Assembly (NCBI RefSeq): GCF_016863135.1
Contig: NZ_BOOH01000068.1
Coordinates: 1-64,000, forward strand
Direction of reading: 5' to 3'
Length of the DNA: 64,000 nucleotides
From: Planobispora longispora
GTDB lineage: Bacteria; Actinomycetota; Actinomycetes; Streptosporangiales; Streptosporangiaceae
Each line of letters opens with the position of its first letter. Positions within the stretch are counted from its first letter, which is position 1. A program made the translations under genes and the position numbers. The notes beneath the pieces are model-generated. The model ran no database searches and was not told where the DNA came from. It saw nothing but the letters and a program-made list of their open reading frames with translations. Below are positions 32,718-44,198 of this stretch, one piece after another.

Positions 32718-34162
32718 CCGGGGACCCCCTGACCGGGCAGGACCGGCGGCAGGCGCTGCTGCGGCGCCTGGCCGCCCTGCCCCCCGCCCGCCGCGAGGCC
32801 CTGCGCCGCGCGATGACCGGGGCGCCCGCCGTCCCCGGCCTGCCGCTCTCCTCGGGCCAGGAGCGGCTCTGGTTCCTCAACCGGTTCGACCCGGCCGACA
32901 GCAGCAACCACATCCTGTGGTGCCTGCGGCTGCGCGGCCCGATCGACCCCGGCGGGCTGGCCGCCGCCCTCACCGCGGTCGCCGGGCGGCACGAGGTGCT
33001 GCGCGCGCGGTACCGCATGGACGGCGACCGGCCGGTCCAGGTCGTGCCGCCGCCGGAGCCGGTGGTCCTGGAGCTCTCCGACGGCGGCGCCGACCCCGAC
33101 GCGGCCGTGCTCGCCCTGTTCGACCGGCCCTTCGACCTGGAGAACGATCCCCCCGTCCGGGCGGCGCTGATCGAGCTGGAGGAACGGCACGCGCTGCTGT
33201 GCATCGTGCTGCACCACATCGCCGCGGACGGCTGGTCGCTGAACCTCCTCATGCGGGAGCTGGGCGAGTGCTACGCGGCCCACCGGGAGGGCAGGCCGCC
33301 CGAGCTGGAGGAACTGCCGGCGCGGTACGCCGACTTCGTGGCCTGGGAACGCAAGCAGGCCGAGCGGGCGGGGGCGGCCAGGCTCGCGTTCTGGACGGAG
33401 CGGCTGGCGGGCGTGCCCGTCCTCGACCTGCCGGCCGACCATCCGCGCCCGGCCCGCTGGACGGGACGCGGCGGGAGGGTGGACCTGCACGTGCCGGACG
33501 CGGAGGTCACCCGCTTCGAGCAGGTGGCCAGGCAGCGGCGGAGCACCCTGTTCATGGGGCTGCTGGCGGCCTTCCAGGCGACGCTCGGCGCCGTGGCCGG
33601 GCAGGACGACTTCTGCGTGGGCGTGCCGGTCGCGGGGCGCGGCCGTACCGAGTTCGCGCCGCTGATCGGCTACTTCTCCAACACCATCGCGCTCCGCGCC
33701 GACCTGTCGGGCGACCCCTCCTTCCGGGAGCTGCTCGGCCGGGTCCGCCCGGCGACCCTGCGGGCGCTGCAGCACGCGGAGGAGCCCTTCGAGCGGATCC
33801 TCGGCGCGCTCCGGCTCCCGCGCGACCTGAGCAGGCCGCCGCTGTGCCAGGCGATGTTCAACCTGACGCACAACCTGCCCAAGGACGACCTGCTGCGCAC
33901 GGCGATGGGCGATCTCGCCGTGGAGGTCTACCCGCCGCCGGAGACCGGCCGGACCAGGGCCGAGATCTCGGTGGACCTGTACCGGGGACCGGAGGGACTG
34001 GGCGGGTCCCTCGAATACGGCAGCGACCTGTTCTCGGCCGGGACCGCGCGGCGCGTGGCCGCCGCCTTCACCGGCCTGGTGACGCGCGCCGGGGCCGACC
34101 CGGACCTGCCGCTTTCTAAACTTTCTGAACTTTCCGGGCTTTCCGGACTGAAAGGTGAATGA
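32714..34162 (+). CDS. Free-standing condensation domain
   Basis: I assign the start to TTG 32714, which overlaps the mbtH stop (TTGA). It gives a 482-residue protein whose N-terminal helix (QALLRRLAALPPARREALRR) parallels the start of the first NRPS, so an internal ATG at 32812 is less likely. It is a complete condensation domain with HHIAADG intact, GYFSNTIALR and the usual C-terminal lobe, and no carrier. The C-terminus is a short Leu/Ser/Gly repeat encoded by four 9-bp units. It probably acts in trans on the A-T protein encoded next. Confidence 0.85.
   Translation: MTGDPLTGQDRRQALLRRLAALPPARREALRRAMTGAPAVPGLPLSSGQERLWFLNRFDPADSSNHILWCLRLRGPIDPGGLAAALTAVAGRHEVLRARYRMDGDRPVQVVPPPEPVVLELSDGGADPDAAVLALFDRPFDLENDPPVRAALIELEERHALLCIVLHHIAADGWSLNLLMRELGECYAAHREGRPPELEELPARYADFVAWERKQAERAGAARLAFWTERLAGVPVLDLPADHPRPARWTGRGGRVDLHVPDAEVTRFEQVARQRRSTLFMGLLAAFQATLGAVAGQDDFCVGVPVAGRGRTEFAPLIGYFSNTIALRADLSGDPSFRELLGRVRPATLRALQHAEEPFERILGALRLPRDLSRPPLCQAMFNLTHNLPKDDLLRTAMGDLAVEVYPPPETGRTRAEISVDLYRGPEGLGGSLEYGSDLFSAGTARRVAAAFTGLVTRAGADPDLPLSKLSELSGLSGLKGE
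34112..34147 (+). repeat. 9-bp tandem repeat at the 3' end of the free C-domain gene
   Basis: Four units of the form CTTTCNRRR (34112-34120, 34121-34129, 34130-34138, 34139-34147) encode LSK, LSE, LSG, LSG just before the stop. The stretch is clearly more AT-rich than its surroundings. Confidence 0.8.
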
Positions 34163-34166
34163 CCAC

Positions 34167-36166
34167 ATGGGGACGACACTGGATCTGATCCGGCGGTGGT
34201 GCGAGCGCACGCCCGACGCGGTCGCCGTACGCGCGCCCGACGGCGAGCTGACCTACGGCGAGCTGTGGCGGCGCGCGGACGACCTGGCGGCGGTGCTTCG
34301 GGAGCGGGGCGTGGGGCCCGAGATCCCCGTCGGGCTCTGCCTGGAGCGCACGAGCGGGATACTCGTCGCGGTGCTGGCCGTCTGGGCCGCGGGCGGCGCG
34401 TACGTCCCGCTCGACCCCGCCTTCCCCGCCGACCGGCTCGCGCTGACGCGCGAGGACGCGGGGGTCGGCCTGGTGCTGACCCAGCCCGGGGTGGACCGCG
34501 CCCTGCTGGAGGGCGTGGCCGAGGTGATCGAACTCTCCCCCGGCGGCGTCGCCTCCCTCCCGGCCGGTACGGCCTCCGCCATCACGACCCCCGCCTCCGC
34601 CATCACGACCCCCGCCTCCGCCATCACGACCCCCGCCTCCGCCATCACGACCTCGCCCTCCGCCACCGGCACGACCTCGGCCTCCGCCACCGGATCCGCC
34701 GCGGACGACCTGGCCTACCTGATGTACACCTCCGGATCCACCGGCCGCCCCAAGGGCGTGGCGGTCCCGCACGGCGCGGTGGTCAACCTGCTGGAGTCCT
34801 TCGCGGCCCGCCTGGAGCTGACCCCCGGAGACGTCTGGCTCGCGGTGACCACCCTGTCCTTCGACATCTCGGTCCTGGAACTGCTGCTCCCCCTGACCTG
34901 CGGCGCGCGCGTGGTCGTCGCCGCGGGGACCGCGGACGGCCGGGCCCTGCGGGAGCGCGCGATCGCCGAGGGGGTCACGGTCATGCAGGCCACCCCGGCG
35001 GGCTGGCGGGTCCTGGTGGAGTCCGGCGGGGTCCCGGAGGGGATCGGCACCCGCCTGTGCGGCGGCGAGGCGCTCCCCCGCGACCTGGCCGACGCCCTGC
35101 TCGGCGGCGCACCCCGCAACGGCGTGCCCGGCGGGGACGCCCCGCACGCGGGCGGGGTCCGGCTGTGGAACGTCTACGGGCCGACGGAGACGACCGTGTG
35201 GTCCTCGGCGGGCCTCGTCGCTCCGTCGCCCGCGGCCGTCGACCTGGGCGAGCCCATCGCGCGCACCCAGTTGCACGTCCTGGGCCCCGACGGCCTGCCG
35301 GTGCCGCCCGGGGAGGTGGGCGAGCTGCACATCGGCGGGGCCGGGGTGGCCCGGGGCTACCACGGCATGCCCGCGATGACCGCCGACCGCTTCCTCCCGG
35401 ACCCCTTCGCCGACCGGCCCGGGGCCCGCATGTACGCCACCGGCGACCTCGTCCGGATCACGCCCGCAGGCCGCCTGGAGTACCTGGGCCGCGCCGACCA
35501 GCAGGTGAAGATCCGGGGGTTCCGGATCGAGCTCGGCGAGATCGAGACCGTCCTGCGCTCCCTGCCCGGCGTACGGCAGGCCGCCGTCAGCGCGTGCGAG
35601 GGCCCCGACGGGCTGCCCCGGCTGGTGGCCCACATCGTCCCCGAGACGCTCCCCGTACCCGCCGGACTCTGGCCCGACCTCCGCGGACGGCTGCGTAAGC
35701 GCCTGCCCGAGTACATGGTCCCCGCGCACCTGAGCGTGCTGGAGTACCTGCCCCTCACGCCCAACGGCAAGCTCGACCGCGCGGCGCTGCCCCGCCCCAA
35801 GTGGACCAGGGCCGCGACCGCCGCCTACCGGGAACCCCGAGGCGCCCTGGAGTCTGACTTAGCCGTCATGTGGGCCGAGGTGCTCGGCATCGCCGAGCCG
35901 GTCGGCGCCGACGACGACTTCTTCGACCTCGGCGGGCACTCGCTGACCGCCACCCAGATCATCGCCAGGATCCAGGAGCGCTTCGCGGTCACGGTGCCGA
36001 TCGCGCTGCTCTTCGAGCACCCCACCGTCGCGGGGCTGGCCCGGGAGATGGACCTCCTCGACCCCGACGACCTGGACCTGGCCGAGGTCGCCGCGCTCCG
36101 CGACCAGCTGGACGGCCTCAGCGCCGAGGACCTGGAAGCCCTCTTCGACGAACTGGCGCCGGGCGC

Positions 36167-36170
<4 letters not shown>
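34167..36170 (+). CDS. NRPS adenylation-carrier protein (A-T), predicted glycine
   Basis: I choose ATG 34167, eight nt after AGGTGA; a GTG at 34155 is the alternative. The protein has 667 residues. The adenylation domain spans about 10-540 (MYTSGSTGRPKG, NVYGPTETT, TGDLVRI, NGKLDR) and the carrier about 550-640 (Ser592 in LGGHSL), with an acidic helical tail that may dock to the next protein. My reading of the pocket is D-I-L-Q-L-G-V-V-W-K, very close to the glycine code D-I-L-Q-L-G-L-I-W-K as I recall it. A 21-bp repeat expands the loop before the A3 motif. It lacks a cis condensation domain; the free C domain upstream probably supplies it. Confidence 0.9.
34572..34655 (+). repeat. 21-bp tandem repeat in the A-domain loop
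   Basis: Four consecutive units encode ASAITTP (the last ends in TS), starting at residue 136, followed by two decayed copies (to about 34695). The first three units are identical at the DNA level, which points to recent expansion or active slippage. Confidence 0.9.
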
Positions 36171-39691
<3,521 letters not shown>

Positions 39692-39692
39692 G

Positions 39693-39719
39693 CGGGTACG
39701 GCGCGGCCCGCCGTACCCG
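39693..39719 (+). terminator. Terminator hairpin after the NRPS operon
   Basis: CGGGTACGGCG (39693-39703) pairs perfectly with CGCCGTACCCG (39709-39719) around a 5-nt loop, starting 2 nt after the last NRPS stop. The symmetry would serve both this operon and the convergent FBP gene. There is no T-run. Confidence 0.75.
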
Positions 39720-39757
39720 TTCGGAGACCCTCCTCGCGGCCCGCACTCCTCTCCGGC

Positions 39758-40252
39758 TCACGCCATGACCTTGTCCAGGAACGCGGACAGCCTGGCCCTG
39801 GTGCGATCGATCTGCTGCTCCACCGTGAGGGTCTCCTGGAGGCGTCCTCCCAGCTCCGGGAGCTTCTTGCCGCGCACGTAGAGGGAGCAGGAGAGGTCGG
39901 TGCAGATGTACACGCCGACCGAGTTGCTGTCGCGGCCGGCCCGGCCGGCCCGCCGGGCGGCCATCAGGGAGACGCCGCTGCCGGGATGCGTGGTCAGGCA
40001 CAGGGAGCACATGCCGCGGTGGAGGTATCCGCGCTGCTGGGAGGCCAGGCGGAGCGCCACGCCGACGATCTCGCCGCCGTGTCCGGTGACGAGGTAGCCG
40101 CGGTCGGGCGCTCCCGGGTCGCGCCAGCCCAGGAAGTCCAGGTCGTCCCAGGGCTGTCCGGCCAGGTCCCGCGGGAGCGCCAGCCGCGAGGCCTCCCCCT
40201 TGGAGCAGTTGACGAACGACGTGCGGATTTCCCGCTCACTCACTGCCTGCAT
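39758..40252 (-). CDS. FBP-type zinc-finger protein (EF-G-binding C-terminal domain)
   Basis: From ATG 40252 the protein has 164 residues; longer frames upstream run through the operator region and are unlikely. It contains SFVNCSKGE at the start and a treble-clef zinc site with paired cysteines (CSLCLTTHPG and later CTDLSCSLYVRGKK). This is the layout of the fusidic-acid-resistance FusB-like FBP domain proteins that bind elongation factor G. In actinobacteria many such proteins are of unknown role. It is divergent from a TetR regulator with shared palindromes between the starts. Confidence 0.82.
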   Translation of the reverse strand: MQAVSEREIRTSFVNCSKGEASRLALPRDLAGQPWDDLDFLGWRDPGAPDRGYLVTGHGGEIVGVALRLASQQRGYLHRGMCSLCLTTHPGSGVSLMAARRAGRAGRDSNSVGVYICTDLSCSLYVRGKKLPELGGRLQETLTVEQQIDRTRARLSAFLDKVMA

Positions 40253-40268
40253 GGCGCGGAACGCTACG

Positions 40269-40310
40269 CTTCCTAGAGATACTAGGCAACAGCTTTTTCT
40301 CTCTAGGAAG
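40269..40310. promoter_or_regulatory. Operator array between the FBP and TetR genes
   Basis: Two perfect 11-nt inverted arms, CTTCCTAGAGA (40269-40279) and TCTCTAGGAAG (40300-40310), flank 20 nt. An internal CTAGG at 40282-40286 also forms CCTAG-n5-CTAGG with the left arm. It lies 16 nt from the FBP start and 12 nt from the TetR start, so one TetR dimer or pair could control both. Confidence 0.65.
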
Positions 40311-40322
40311 CGGAGGCGGCGC

Positions 40323-40925
40323 ATGGCCCGTGCGGGACTGACGGCCGAGAGTGTGACGAGGGCGGCGGCGGACCTCGCGGACACCGTCGGGTTCGAGAAC
40401 CTGACCGTGTCCGCGCTGGCGCGGAGCCTCAGGGTCAAGGACCCCAGCCTGTACTCGCACATCCGGAGCCTTCAGGACCTGCGGGAACGGGTCGCGCTGC
40501 TGGCGGCGGGCGAGCTCGCCGACCGCATCGCCGCGGCGGTCGCGGGGCGGGCCGGATTCGAGGCCCTCGCCGCGTTCGCCGACGCGTACCGGGAGTACGC
40601 GCTGGCCTGTCCCGGCCGCTACGCGGCGACCCAGATCCCGCTGGCCCCCGCCGTCCTGGCCGCGTCCGCCGCCTACGCCCGCACCGTCGAACTCACCCAC
40701 GCGATGCTGCGCGCGTACCGGCTGAGCGAACCGGATCTCACCGACGCGGGCCGCCTGCTGCGCAGCGCCTTCCACGGCTACGTCACCCTGGAGGCCAACG
40801 GCGGGTTCAGCCACTCCCGGGACGTGCGCGCCTCCTGGGAGCGGGCCCTCCTGGCGCTCCACACCCTGCTGGAGAACTGGCCCACGGATCCGTCGCCCCA
40901 CGCGGCGGACGGAGGGGAACCGTGA
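40323..40925 (+). CDS. TetR/AcrR-family regulator (WHG-type C-terminus)
   Basis: The 200-residue protein starts at ATG 40323 behind GGAGGCGG. The N-terminal HTH (about 8-55; SVTRAAADLADTVGFENLTVSALARSL) and recognition helix (KDPSLYSHIRS) are clear. The C-terminal domain has the FHGYVTLEANGGF segment, resembling the TetR_C_33/WHG group. It should repress itself and the divergent FBP gene through the CTAGG palindromes. The ligand is unknown. Confidence 0.9.
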   Translation: MARAGLTAESVTRAAADLADTVGFENLTVSALARSLRVKDPSLYSHIRSLQDLRERVALLAAGELADRIAAAVAGRAGFEALAAFADAYREYALACPGRYAATQIPLAPAVLAASAAYARTVELTHAMLRAYRLSEPDLTDAGRLLRSAFHGYVTLEANGGFSHSRDVRASWERALLALHTLLENWPTDPSPHAADGGEP

Positions 40926-41001
40926 CGTCCGGACGGCGCGGGGCCCGGATCCCGCGCGGAAGATCCGCGCGCTCCGGACGCGTTCGGACGCGTCCCGGTT
41001 C

Positions 41002-41439
41002 CTAGACCGGGCGGGCGAAGTAGCTCACCGTGTAGCTGACCCCGCCGCTCCCGACGGTCTGCACGGCTCCGCCCGGTCCCGTGCCGCCGTCCGAGCAGTC
41101 CTCGGTGAACGACCCGAGCACGTCGTTGGCCTTGGGCCAGGGGTCGTCCTCGTGGATCGACACCGTCACCGACGCCTTGGTGGCCCTGGGGTTGTTCAGA
41201 TCGGAGTTGGTGAGCGTCTGGCCCTCGTTGACGCGGATGGAACGCAGGTAGGTCGGGAACCAGGAACCGGCCACCTTGACCCAGATCTCGTCGAATCCCG
41301 CGGCGTCCTCCTGGATGTCGCCGGCGGTCACCGCGATGACGACGACCTCGCACCCGCTCGCCCGGGCGCCGGCGGGCGCGGCCGTACCGGCCGACAGAGC
41401 GGCGGTGAGAAATACGACGGACATGAACACGCGGAGCAT
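41002..41439 (-). CDS. Small secreted protein of unknown function
   Basis: From ATG 41439 (GGAAGGGAG upstream) the protein has 145 residues. It starts with a Sec signal peptide (hydrophobic 5-20, AAPAGARA cleavage zone about 20-27). The mature part has two cysteines (near the start and near the C-terminus) that could form a disulfide, and predicted beta structure. It resembles C2- or galactose-binding-like small secreted domains only loosely. I do not recognise a family. It lies alone, with a 14-bp perfect palindrome 62 nt upstream. Confidence 0.75.
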   Translation of the reverse strand: MLRVFMSVVFLTAALSAGTAAPAGARASGCEVVVIAVTAGDIQEDAAGFDEIWVKVAGSWFPTYLRSIRVNEGQTLTNSDLNNPRATKASVTVSIHEDDPWPKANDVLGSFTEDCSDGGTGPGGAVQTVGSGGVSYTVSYFARPV

Positions 41440-41500
41440 GTTCGGCTCCCTTCCGTGTGCCGTGATGACGTCCTTGCACCGGACAGGGGACGCCGACCGG

Positions 41501-41514
41501 CTGGAACGTTCCAG
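41501..41514. promoter_or_regulatory. 14-bp perfect palindrome upstream of the secreted-protein gene
   Basis: CTGGAACGTTCCAG is fully symmetric with a central CG, the form of LacI-family operators. It lies 62-75 nt upstream of the start at 41439. Confidence 0.45.
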
Positions 41515-41652
41515 GTATTTCTGCACACATGCCGGACGGGCATCCCGGCCGACCTCCGCCCACGCATACGGGTCGCGGCGCTGCCGCCGCAACCCGTGAC
41601 GATCAAGCAGGCCCGCCCGGCGGCGTCCGGGCGGCGACGTCTCGCGGGAGCC

Positions 41653-41982
41653 TCAGGACATGAAGATCACGCGGTCGATCACACCGTTCCTGACCCGGTA
41701 GGAGACCAGCAGGTCGAAGTCGCCGCGCGAGGTTCCGACCGCGTGCTCGTGGTCCACCACCCAGTCGCCCTCGGCCACCCGGCCCAGCAGGTCGGCACGG
41801 CAGGACTTGGCGCTGAACTGCGGCGTGTACCGCTCGCGCAGGTAGTCGTGGCCCTTGCCCTGCACCTCGTCGCCGCCGAGCACGAGGACGTCCTCCGCGT
41901 AGCACGCGAGGAAGGCGTCGAGGTCGTGGGCGTTGTAGGCGTCGAGCTGGCGCTGGGCGAGATCGGAAGGTGTGGCGGTCAT
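41653..41982 (-). CDS. SnoaL-like / NTF2-fold protein
   Basis: The 109-residue protein begins with RQLDAYNAHDLDAFLACYAEDV, the hallmark opening of SnoaL-like NTF2-fold domains, and ends in the usual strand-rich half. Such proteins include polyketide cyclases, isomerases and many of unknown function. I chose ATG 41982; a second start 9 nt upstream is possible. It is divergent from the small membrane protein at 42070 and stands outside any operon. Confidence 0.87.
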   Translation of the reverse strand: MTATPSDLAQRQLDAYNAHDLDAFLACYAEDVLVLGGDEVQGKGHDYLRERYTPQFSAKSCRADLLGRVAEGDWVVDHEHAVGTSRGDFDLLVSYRVRNGVIDRVIFMS

Positions 41983-42069
41983 GCCGCACAGCATCCCAGA
42001 CCGTCGTCCGGAGCAGGACACCGCCCGGGGTTGACGGCGACCCGAACGCGTCTGGCAGGCTTCGTGACC

Positions 42070-42447
42070 ATGACCATGGACGTCAGGTACAACCCCGTTC
42101 TCGGCTGGATGTTCATCGTCCTGGGCGGCATAGGCGCGGTCCTCCAGATCTGGCTGCTGCTCCTCGGGACCTTCACCGTCTTCATCATCTTCTCGATCTT
42201 CTTCCTGATCGTCGGCTTCCTCTCCCTCCGCAGGACGTTCTTCTCCGTCTACCCCGGCGGAGTCACGACGTACGCCATGATCGGCCCCGCCAAGCGCGAC
42301 TTCCTCGTCGACGACCGGCAGACGCTGGCACTGGAGGGCGGCCGCCTGGTGCTCCGGATGGCGAACGGCAAGCGCAAGTCGGTCGCCAACCGCGCCATGT
42401 CGCACCCGGACGACTGGAAGGCGCTGGTCGCGGCCATGGGCCGGTGA
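42070..42447 (+). CDS. Small two-helix membrane protein
   Basis: The 125-residue protein (ATG 42070; ATG 42076 is also possible) has two long transmembrane segments (about 10-30 and 36-56) and a soluble C-terminal half with a strand-rich, PH-like pattern (FFSVYPGGVTTY, RDFLVDDRQTLALEGGRLVL). It resembles small actinobacterial membrane proteins of unknown function. No catalytic motif is visible. Confidence 0.75.
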   Translation: MTMDVRYNPVLGWMFIVLGGIGAVLQIWLLLLGTFTVFIIFSIFFLIVGFLSLRRTFFSVYPGGVTTYAMIGPAKRDFLVDDRQTLALEGGRLVLRMANGKRKSVANRAMSHPDDWKALVAAMGR

Positions 42448-42563
42448 GAGCGGGACGCCGAGCAGGACTCCGGACGGGAGTCACGCGGTCCCCGGCGAAC
42501 GCGTCGGAGACGCCGGACCCGCCGCGATCGCGGGTCGAGTCGTTCTCCGGCGCGGCCTCGGAT

Positions 42564-42601
42564 GGTTGAGAAAGTAAATCGCCTAGTAGAGAATCTCAAC
42601 C
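42564..42601. promoter_or_regulatory. Inverted repeat in the HxlR gene promoter
   Basis: GGTTGAGA (42564-42571) and TCTCAACC (42594-42601) are perfect 8-nt arms with a 22-nt AT-rich spacer, directly upstream of TAGGCT (42610-42615), a probable -10. The GTG start at 42623 would then be nearly leaderless. Autoregulation by HxlR is the simplest reading. Confidence 0.5.
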
Positions 42602-42622
42602 ACCTTCGCTAGGCTGGAGTCC

Positions 42623-43273
42623 GTGCGCTCGTACAACCAGTACTGCTCGATGGCACGCGCCCTGGATCTGGTCGGCGACCGCTGGACCCTGCTGATCGTC
42701 CGCGAGCTCCTCACCCAAGGCCCCTGCCGCTTCTCCGACCTGCGGCGCGGCCTGCCCGGCATCGCCAGCAACCTGCTGGCCGATCGCCTGCGCGAGATGG
42801 AGTCGGCCGCGCTGATCGCCCGGCACGACCAGCCGCCCCCGGCCGCCGCGACACTGATCGACCTCACCGACCGCGGCCGCGACCTCGTCGGCGTGGTGCG
42901 CGAGCTGACCCGCTGGGGCGCGCCCTTGATGATCGGTCCGCCGGACGGCGACGAGTTCCGGGTGCACTGGTTCGCGCTGCCCCTGCGCCATCTGTGCCGC
43001 GACGGCGCGCCCGGCGAGCCGGCCGTCACCGTGCGCGTCGGCGACCTGTACGACGGCTGCGACATCATCGCCGAGCACGGCCGGGTCGACGTGCGGCCCT
43101 GCGCGGCCGGGCGGCGCCCCGACGCGACGATCACGGCGCCGCCGCAGGTGCTCGTCGCGCTCTTCGCCGGGCAGATGCCCCTGCCGGCGGCCCGGGCCCA
43201 GGGGCTGGTCGTCGACGGCTCCGCGGCGGCGCTCCAGCGCCTTCTACCGGACAGAGGACGAACCGATGCCTGA
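42623..43273 (+). CDS. HxlR-family winged-helix regulator
   Basis: The 216-residue protein has the HxlR opening (NQYCSMARALDLVGDRWTLLIVRELL) and wing (GLPGIASNLLADRLREME). A C-terminal extension (about 110-216) resembles an SCP2-like sterol/lipid-binding domain, an arrangement common in actinobacterial HxlR proteins. HxlR regulators sense redox or small electrophiles and control detoxification genes. It overlaps the next gene by 8 nt, which is thus its likely operon partner. Confidence 0.9.
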   Translation: MRSYNQYCSMARALDLVGDRWTLLIVRELLTQGPCRFSDLRRGLPGIASNLLADRLREMESAALIARHDQPPPAAATLIDLTDRGRDLVGVVRELTRWGAPLMIGPPDGDEFRVHWFALPLRHLCRDGAPGEPAVTVRVGDLYDGCDIIAEHGRVDVRPCAAGRRPDATITAPPQVLVALFAGQMPLPAARAQGLVVDGSAAALQRLLPDRGRTDA

Positions 43274-43616
43274 CGGCCACGACGCGCTTGGGCTGCTCGA
43301 GGAGATCGCCGCGGACTTCGGCCACGAGCCGGACGTCGTCCTGGGGACGATGTTCCGCAACCCGGGGCTCCGCACCGGCGACAAGATCTTCGTATTCCTC
43401 GGCCATGGCGGACGGCTCATCGCGAAACTCCCCCGGGATCGGGCCCGGCGGCTCGTCGACGCGGGAATCGCCGAACAGGTGACCATGGGAGAGCGGACCA
43501 TGCGCGAATGGGTCGCGTTCCCGGCCCGGGAGAGCGATACGGCGACGCTCGCGCTGTGGCGGAACGTGGCACGCGACGCCCACCGGTACGTCGACTCCCT
43601 GCGACGATCGAGCTGA
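43266..43616 (+). CDS. TfoX-like N-terminal domain protein
   Basis: The 116-residue protein shows the pattern of TfoX/Sxy N-terminal or YjbR-like small proteins: GTMFRNPGLRTGDKIFVFL, LIAKLPRDRARRLVDAG and a final MREWVAF. In enterobacteria Sxy is a competence regulator, but actinobacterial members are uncharacterised. It overlaps the HxlR gene, so the two are probably cotranscribed. No DNA-binding motif is evident. Confidence 0.75.
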   Translation: MPDGHDALGLLEEIAADFGHEPDVVLGTMFRNPGLRTGDKIFVFLGHGGRLIAKLPRDRARRLVDAGIAEQVTMGERTMREWVAFPARESDTATLALWRNVARDAHRYVDSLRRSS

Positions 43617-43645
43617 CCGCCCGTGCGGCCGGTAATCTGGCGGCT

Positions 43646-44146
43646 GTGAATCACGTCCTGACGACGGAGCGCCTGGTCCTGCGTCCGGTCGCCGCGCGCG
43701 ACCACGCCGGGCTGCTGGCCCACTGGACCACACCGGAGGTCCGGCGGTTCATGTTCGACGGGACGGTCCTGACCCCCGAGCAGGTCACCTCGGCCATCGA
43801 GGACAGCCTCCGGGGCTTCGCCACGGCCGGGCACGGTCTGTGGCTGATCCGGGAGGCGGGCGGGAGCGATCTGGCCGGCACGGCCGGGCTGCGCCCCCTG
43901 GACGACCTCGGCCTGGAGATCACCTACAGCCTGGCCCCCGCCGTGTGGGGCAGGGGCTACGCCACCGAGGCCGCCCGCGCGGTGGTCGACCACGCCCTGG
44001 GCCCTCTCGGGCTGCCCGAGGTGCTGGCCGAGATCGACGAGGGCAACGCCGCGTCGGTCGCGGTCGTCGTCCGGCTCGGCATGACCCCGTTCGCGGTGGT
44101 GCCCGGCGTGCTCGGCCCGCTGGTCCGCTACCGCAGGACGCGCTGA
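43646..44146 (+). CDS. GNAT-family N-acetyltransferase (RimJ/RimL-like)
   Basis: From GTG 43646 the protein has 166 residues. It begins with LTTERLVLRP and holds the acetyl-CoA loop WGRGYATEAARA, both typical of RimJ/RimL-type acetyltransferases. TAATCT at 43633-43638 just before the GTG suggests a leaderless transcript. The substrate could be a protein N-terminus or a small amine. It converges with the M56 peptidase gene. Confidence 0.9.
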   Translation: MNHVLTTERLVLRPVAARDHAGLLAHWTTPEVRRFMFDGTVLTPEQVTSAIEDSLRGFATAGHGLWLIREAGGSDLAGTAGLRPLDDLGLEITYSLAPAVWGRGYATEAARAVVDHALGPLGLPEVLAEIDEGNAASVAVVVRLGMTPFAVVPGVLGPLVRYRRTR

Positions 44147-44198
44147 GCCACCCGGCCGGCGGCGTCGCGCCGCGCGCCGGCGGCCCCCGCACCGGAGA

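Noticed and set aside
40253-40462. Longer N-terminus for the FBP protein
   Set aside because: It would run through the operator and into the TetR coding region; the family starts near MQAVSEREIR.
43130-43990. Minus-strand frames opposite HxlR, TfoX-like and GNAT genes
   Set aside because: Shadow frames without motifs, opposite genes with clear family signatures.
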